Origin: an uncultured Anaerococcus sp.
GTDB lineage: Bacteria; Bacillota; Clostridia; Tissierellales; Peptoniphilaceae
NCBI GenBank assembly: GCA_943913325.1
Contig: CALTXP010000015.1
Coordinates: 1-26,789, forward strand
Direction of reading: 5' to 3'
DNA: 26,789 nucleotides
Part shown: one piece after another, positions 22,886 through 26,789 of the stretch
How the letters are laid out: every line of letters starts with the position of its first letter
Numbering within the stretch: position 1 is the first letter of the stretch
The notes under the pieces: model-generated
What the model was told of the DNA's origin: nothing
The model's database searches: none
What the model saw: the letters and a program-made list of their open reading frames with translations, nothing else
Translations under genes and position numbers: made by a program

Positions 22886-23442
22886 TATTTCCTTCTTTCA
22901 ATAATTTTTTTATTTATTTCATATAAATCTAAAGCTCGCTCTTTAATTTGTTTATAATCTATATTTTTATCTGTATTCTTAATATTTATCTCTATAGTAG
23001 GAAAAGCGGAAGTAATTGCTTCTTTTAATAGATTATTAGCAATTTCACCATCAGTTAAAGTAACTTTTTTTCCATACTTAAGATAAAATTCCAATATCTC
23101 TAAAGATTTCAAATCTATTTCTATCATTGATATAAGAGCATTAGATGCTTTAAGGTAATCTTCTTTATTAACATTATTTTCCTTAAATTTTAACATTAAA
23201 TAATTAAATCCATCTACATCTTCTTGCATCAAATCCTCTAATTTTCTAGAATACTTTAATATTGTTTCATATGAAACATTTGCTTCTTCTCTTAGGCTTT
23301 TCCATTCTTTTTTATCCATCATTAGCATTAAGTTAATAGCTAAATTTGACATCAAAATTAGTATGGCTCCACCACCTGGATTGGCTTCTGATTTTCTAGT
23401 TTGCTTTATGAGGGTTGATACATCCATATCCTTAATTTTCAT
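22885..23442 (-). CDS. Cyclodeaminase/cyclohydrolase family protein
   Basis: The 185 residues match the all-helical formiminotransferase-cyclodeaminase / FchA family: ANPGGGAILILMSNLAINLMLMM (20-42) in part carries the PGGG folate-site motif, followed by DVDGFNYLM at about 75-83. Relatives act on formimino- or methenyl-tetrahydrofolate. The protein is a little short for the family and lacks the transferase domain, so activity is unproven. It overlaps parB by 11 bases and the DUF4446 gene by 1 base. A perfect parS-like palindrome lies inside it at 23263-23278 and encodes NVSYETI (55-61). Confidence 0.82.
   Translation of the reverse strand: MKIKDMDVSTLIKQTRKSEANPGGGAILILMSNLAINLMLMMDKKEWKSLREEANVSYETILKYSRKLEDLMQEDVDGFNYLMLKFKENNVNKEDYLKASNALISMIEIDLKSLEILEFYLKYGKKVTLTDGEIANNLLKEAITSAFPTIEINIKNTDKNIDYKQIKERALDLYEINKKIIERRK
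23263..23278. promoter_or_regulatory. parS: parS-like centromere site 1 (CATATG core)
   Basis: The 16-base palindrome TGTTTCATATGAAACA is perfect and equals the bacterial parS consensus TGTTTCACGTGAAACA except for the two central bases on each strand (CG to TA). It lies about 150 bases beyond the parB stop. An identical 20-base copy is in cinA. ParB would load here as a CTP-dependent clamp. Confidence 0.75.
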
Positions 23443-24373
23443 TTGTAAGCCTTTGATATAATTGTTCTATATCTTCAATTGTAAAGCAATCAATACTTAC
23501 CTTATAATTCTTATCCATCTTGTCTATAGATACTTTTGTTGCTAACTTATCCATAAATTTTTCTTCCAAGTCCTCTACTAATATTGCATCAATATTAGGT
23601 CCATAAGTCTTACTTTCAGCCTTTACATTATTTGATTTTTTTCTAGTATTAGTCCTTTCGACTTTTCTAATATTTGTCTTTCCATCTATAAAATCATTAA
23701 GAGTATTCTTTCTTTCTTTATCATCCTTTATAGAAAGTAGAGTTCTAGCTTGGCTTGATGATATCTTATTATCATTAAGAGCTTGCTTTTCAAAATCGTT
23801 TAGATTCAATAGCCTCATAGTGTTAGCTATGTAAGATCTAGATTTTCCCATGGTTCTAGCTATCTGTTCTTGAGTCATAGAGTATTGATTTGCAAGTTTT
23901 TTGTAGGCATTTGCTTCTTCTAAAACTTTTAAATCCTCTCTTTGTACATTTTCAATTAAAGATAATATTTCAACATCTTTTTCACTATAATCTCTAACAA
24001 TTGCATCTATATCTTCTAAACCTGCTTTTTTACTAGCTCTATATCTACGTTCTCCTGCAATAATTTCATAACTATCATTAACTTTGGAAACTACAATAGG
24101 GTTTAATAACCCATATTCTTTTATAGAATTAGATAAATCAATAATTGATTCATCATCAAAACTTTTTCGAGGTTGATCTAATCTTGGTTTTATATTGTTT
24201 ATAGAGATTTTTACTATTTTATCATTAAGTTTTCTTTCTTCAATACTATTATATTGGGCTAAGGAAGACTTTAATTTACTATCGGATGAATTTAGATTAT
24301 CTGCAGAAGATTTTTCATTAACTTCAGGTATTAATGAATGGAGACCTCTACCTAAGGTTTTTTTACTTGTCAT
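23432..24373 (-). CDS. parB: Chromosome-partitioning protein ParB (Spo0J family)
   Basis: ParB binds parS and slides as a CTP-dependent clamp to recruit SMC and stimulate ParA. The 313 residues include the N-terminal RGLHSLIPE segment, the CTP-binding motif GERRYRAS (107-114), ENVQRED (141-147) and the parS-reading helix-turn-helix (about 166-187, MTQEQIARTMGKSRSYIANT). A Lys/Asn-rich linker and a C-terminal dimerisation domain follow. The HTH matches Spo0J more than Noc. It overlaps parA upstream by 11 bases and the cyclodeaminase gene downstream. Two identical parS-like palindromes flank the parAB pair. Confidence 0.97.
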   Translation of the reverse strand: MTSKKTLGRGLHSLIPEVNEKSSADNLNSSDSKLKSSLAQYNSIEERKLNDKIVKISINNIKPRLDQPRKSFDDESIIDLSNSIKEYGLLNPIVVSKVNDSYEIIAGERRYRASKKAGLEDIDAIVRDYSEKDVEILSLIENVQREDLKVLEEANAYKKLANQYSMTQEQIARTMGKSRSYIANTMRLLNLNDFEKQALNDNKISSSQARTLLSIKDDKERKNTLNDFIDGKTNIRKVERTNTRKKSNNVKAESKTYGPNIDAILVEDLEEKFMDKLATKVSIDKMDKNYKVSIDCFTIEDIEQLYQRLTNEN

Positions 24374-25298
24374 TAACTACCTCACTCTCTTTTTTTATTA
24401 TCTCTCCTGCTAGAGCCAAATAAGCTATTGCACCAGCTGATTTCTCATCGTATTCTATAGTTGAAAGTCCATGACTTGGAGCTTCAGCTAATCTAGAATT
24501 TCTTGGTATCATAAACTTAAATACTTTATTTTTAAAATATGATTTTACCTCTTCTACAACTTCATAAGATAGATCAGCCCTCTTATCAAACATAGATAAT
24601 AAAACTCCTTCTATTTCTAAATCTTTATTTAATTGTTTTTTTACCATATTATAAGTATTCATTAATTCTATAACCCCTTCTAGAGCATAGTATTCAGTTT
24701 GTATTGGTATTATAATTGATGAGCTAGCTACTAGTGCATTTATAGATAGTAAACCTAAGGAAGGAGGACAATCTATTAATACATAATCATATTGATCATC
24801 AGTAAGATTTGAAAGAATATTTTTAAGTTGTTGAGTTCTATCAAAGGCATCTAATTCTACTAATTCCACTTCTAAACCTGATAAAGCAGATTCTGATGCT
24901 ATAAGATCCACTCCAGACTTAGTATGACTTATATATTCTTCTAAATTTATCTCAGTATTATCAACTATTTTATTATCATCTTCTGATTTTTCTTCTAAGT
25001 CTTTACTCGTTTTGCTTTCATCATCATTATCTTTTGTAGAACTAGGATTTTCAAGATTTGAATTTTCTAAATCCTCATCAATATTACTAGCATTTTCTTC
25101 ATTTGCATAAAATAATTCATACAAAGAATTATCAACCTTATACTTATCTAAACCAAGTCCAGTTGTTGTATTTGCTTGAGGATCTATATCTATCACCAAA
25201 ACCTTTTTATCTAAACGCTTTAGCGCGACAGCTAGATTTACCACTGTAGTTGTTTTTCCTACTCCTCCTTTTTGATTAAAAACCGATATTATTCTCAT
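24363..25298 (-). CDS. parA: Chromosome-partitioning ATPase ParA (Soj family) with an acidic insert
   Basis: ParA is the Walker-type ATPase that moves ParB-bound origins. The deviant Walker A KGGVGKTT (10-17) follows the start, and the later motifs DYVLIDCPPSLG and IPIQTEYYALEG are canonical. At 311 residues it is about 50-60 longer than usual. The excess is a low-complexity stretch at about 66-118, roughly one third Asp/Glu with many Ser and Asn, inserted after QANTTTGLGL...LYELFY and before GVDLIASESAL. I place the start at ATG 25298 with GAGGGG before it; a GTG at 25304 is too close to that site. It overlaps cinA by 23 bases. Confidence 0.95.
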   Translation of the reverse strand: MRIISVFNQKGGVGKTTTVVNLAVALKRLDKKVLVIDIDPQANTTTGLGLDKYKVDNSLYELFYANEENASNIDEDLENSNLENPSSTKDNDDESKTSKDLEEKSEDDNKIVDNTEINLEEYISHTKSGVDLIASESALSGLEVELVELDAFDRTQQLKNILSNLTDDQYDYVLIDCPPSLGLLSINALVASSSIIIPIQTEYYALEGVIELMNTYNMVKKQLNKDLEIEGVLLSMFDKRADLSYEVVEEVKSYFKNKVFKFMIPRNSRLAEAPSHGLSTIEYDEKSAGAIAYLALAGEIIKKESEVVNDK

Positions 25299-26496
25299 AG
25301 TCACCCCTCATTATCAATATAGCTGTATCTATAATTGCATTTTTTGCTCTAAATCTCACTCTATTTCTATCTCCATTTAACTTAAGATATCTAGCATAAA
25401 CTTTTCCCTTATATAGTACTCCTATATAAACTTCTCCTGTATGCGCATATCCTGTACTAGCTAGACATAAATCACTTGATGTAAGCTTATAAACTCCTTC
25501 TAACATCTCTCGTAAAACTTGTTCACTTACTACAGTATACTCTTTTATTGTTTCATATGAAACATTCAATAATTTATGCTTTACATCATTAGAATAAGTT
25601 ACATAAGATTCATATATAACATTAGAAGCACCTGAAATATCTATAATAGATGATGCAATCAAACCACCTGTTATTGACTCAGCAGTGGATACTATTTCTC
25701 CCCTCTCTTTTAATAAATTTATTAATACCTCTTCTTTAGGAATATCTTCTGTTGTAATTACATAAGCTCCTAGATTTTTCTTAATTAAGTTTAAACCTTC
25801 TGTTAATTCTTTATCAACAATTTGTTCACTATCTCCTTTGGCTGTAACTCTTAAAATAGGCCCTTCATCTGTTATATAAGGACTTATGGTAGGATGAGTA
25901 CGGTCTAGATCCATTCGTCTAGCCATATCCCATTCACCTAATATGCCTATTTTAACATTCTTAGATTTTATAATAGCGCTTTTATTTATATATTTGCTAA
26001 CTTCATTTGTAAGCATTGTCTTCATTTCATTTGGAGGACCAGGCATAAGTATGTACTTTGTTCCAAGTGGCGATTCTAAAATGCATCCTGGTGCTGTGCC
26101 TTTAGGATTATTTAAAATAATAGCTGAAGTTGGAAACCTTGCCTGCTTAATATTAGCCTTTGCTGTTTTTTCATTCCCATCAAAAAAATCTAACAGCTTA
26201 TTATAAGAGTATTGGTCTACTTTCACTTCATCTTCTAATCCACATACCTTAATAGCTACTTCCTTGCTTAAATCATCAGGTGTAGGTCCTAACCCTCCAC
26301 TAGATATTACATAATCAACCTTTCCATCACAAGCTTTAAAGGCATTATAAAGTCTATTTTCATTATCTCCAATAGTTTCCATTTTATAAAGATCTATACC
26401 TTTTTCCATAAGATATCTAGCAATATATTGTGAATTAGTATCTGTGATATTTCCTAATAATATTTCTGTTCCAATTGAAAAAATTTGTGCTTTCAT
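25276..26496 (-). CDS. cinA: CinA family protein (MoCF-like domain plus degenerate C-terminal amidase domain)
   Basis: The N-terminal molybdopterin-like domain is complete: FSIGTEILLGNITDTN (6-21) and SSGGLGPTPDDLSKE (65-79), and MPGPPNEM (151-158) completes it. The C-terminal pyridine-nucleotide (NMN) amidohydrolase domain begins with AESITGG (272-278) and keeps the serine S274. The later GIAGPxGG loop is reduced to GYAHTGEVYIG (349-359) and is several residues short, so the amidase activity may be weak or lost. CinA salvages NMN and ADP-ribose and is often linked to competence and recA; here it leads the parAB operon. AAGGAG precedes the ATG. A parS-like site lies within it. Confidence 0.95.
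   Translation of the reverse strand: MKAQIFSIGTEILLGNITDTNSQYIARYLMEKGIDLYKMETIGDNENRLYNAFKACDGKVDYVISSGGLGPTPDDLSKEVAIKVCGLEDEVKVDQYSYNKLLDFFDGNEKTAKANIKQARFPTSAIILNNPKGTAPGCILESPLGTKYILMPGPPNEMKTMLTNEVSKYINKSAIIKSKNVKIGILGEWDMARRMDLDRTHPTISPYITDEGPILRVTAKGDSEQIVDKELTEGLNLIKKNLGAYVITTEDIPKEEVLINLLKERGEIVSTAESITGGLIASSIIDISGASNVIYESYVTYSNDVKHKLLNVSYETIKEYTVVSEQVLREMLEGVYKLTSSDLCLASTGYAHTGEVYIGVLYKGKVYARYLKLNGDRNRVRFRAKNAIIDTAILIMRGDYENNIGF
25549..25564. promoter_or_regulatory. parS: parS-like centromere site 2 (CATATG core)
   Basis: The perfect palindrome TGTTTCATATGAAACA is the same as the site at 23263-23278, and the identity extends to 20 bases. It lies inside cinA about 250 bases upstream of parA and encodes NVSYETI (311-317) in CinA, the same heptapeptide as in the other host gene. 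Confidence 0.75.
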
Positions 26497-26544
26497 ACTT
26501 ACTCCTTTTTTATTTTAGTATATCATAAATTTTGTTAGAAACTA

Positions 26545-26700
26545 GGGACTGTTGCAAAACTAAGAATAATTATAATCCCATCAATAGAAGATTGTCTTAA
26601 TAAATTTTACTCCCCATTGCCGGTAGGCCAATTTAGCCTGCATGCTAGTGGAGATTCTTCTAATATTTTTTGGATAATTTATTCATTCTGCAATAGTTCC
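26545..26700. mobile_element. MITE-like element or insertion-sequence remnant
   Basis: The left end GGGACTGTTGCAAAAC (26545-26560) and the reverse complement of the right end, GGAACTATTGCAGAAT (26685-26700), match at 12 of 16 positions. The interior of about 125 bases has no transposase frame and contains an imperfect palindrome centred near 26636 (AGGC/GCCT with outer CTCC/GGAG). No clear target duplication is seen. The ends resemble transposon terminal repeats I associate with IS1182-type elements, but that family assignment is only an impression. It sits just upstream of cinA. Confidence 0.55.
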
Positions 26701-26789
26701 TTATTATTTCTAATCATTTTATAGATCAAATAAGACCCTATAAATAAAAATATGATTAAAAGTACACTTATAATATTAAGATAATTAGG
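26679..26789 (-). CDS. C-terminal end of an unidentified membrane protein (partial)
   Basis: The minus-strand frame is open from the window edge for 36 codons and ends in a TAA at 26679-26681. It encodes a membrane-helix-like hydrophobic stretch (about residues 5-23) followed by a basic segment with YKMIRNNK, as expected of a membrane protein's C-terminus. The last codons run through the right end of the inverted-repeat element, which supplies the stop. In many Firmicutes pgsA precedes cinA and ends in a similar hydrophobic helix and basic tail, but there is too little here for a name. It could also be chance in AT-rich DNA. Confidence 0.35.
   Translation of the reverse strand, partial: PNYLNIISVLLIIFLFIGSYLIYKMIRNNKELLQNE

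Noticed and set aside
23432..24373. Identification of the ParB protein as Noc
   Set aside because: The HTH helix sequence is closer to Spo0J, it follows parA directly, and the nearby palindromes resemble parS rather than the Noc site ATTTCCCGGGAAAT.
1..26789. CRISPR array, tRNA, rRNA or prophage
   Set aside because: No regular direct repeats, cloverleaf sequences, rRNA segments or phage genes were seen on either strand.

Overview
The window looks like chromosomal DNA of a very AT-rich, low-GC anaerobic Firmicute. The best guess is the Peptoniphilaceae/Tissierellia group (Peptoniphilus, Anaerococcus, Finegoldia type): a 421-aa catabolic-type glutamate dehydrogenase, a biotin-dependent sodium-pumping decarboxylase, phosphotransacetylase and a thioredoxin reductase without NADPH motifs all fit an amino-acid fermenter. 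This placement is inference from gene content and composition. Every gene except gdhA lies on the minus strand.

Layout. 1-1.6 kb: gdhA on plus with a strong promoter. 1.8-3.8 kb: a SerA-type 2-hydroxyacid dehydrogenase and a nitrilase-family amidase. 3.9-8.5 kb: a compact 5-oxoproline operon in the order pxpA, NRAMP-like transporter, pxpB, pxpC, DUF1445 protein. 8.6-12.2 kb: small subunit, biotin carrier and membrane subunit of a sodium-pumping decarboxylase (glutaconyl-CoA type most likely), then a divergent GltS. 12.4-13.9 kb: a canonical GltS with a strong promoter and a Rex-like palindrome. 14.0-16.8 kb: a second amidase, an atypical biotin protein ligase and the biotin transporter BioY. 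16.8-19.4 kb: marR-ftsH. 19.4-20.7 kb: thioredoxin and an atypical thioredoxin reductase. 21.2-22.4 kb: pta. 22.4-26.5 kb: an overlapping operon cinA-parA-parB-cyclodeaminase-DUF4446. 26.5-26.8 kb: a small inverted-repeat element and the tail of an unidentified membrane protein.

How the parts may work together. About 16 kb reads as one metabolic neighbourhood for glutamate and 5-oxoproline. 5-oxoproline is opened to glutamate by PxpABC, glutamate is imported by GltS with Na+, deaminated by Gdh, and 2-oxoglutarate may be reduced by the neighbouring dehydrogenase toward 2-hydroxyglutarate. The sodium-pumping decarboxylase would restore the Na+ gradient that GltS consumes, and BioY plus the ligase would supply its biotin. 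The carboxyltransferase alpha subunit and the hydroxyglutaryl-CoA dehydratase genes are not in the window.

The most interesting signals are two identical parS-like palindromes with a CATATG core on either side of parAB that force the same heptapeptide into two unrelated proteins; a biotin ligase with a helical N-terminal domain and a degenerate biotinyl-AMP loop; an NRAMP-like transporter without the metal-ligand motifs inside the 5-oxoprolinase operon; a thioredoxin reductase without NADPH motifs; and a Rex-like site at a glutamate transporter promoter.
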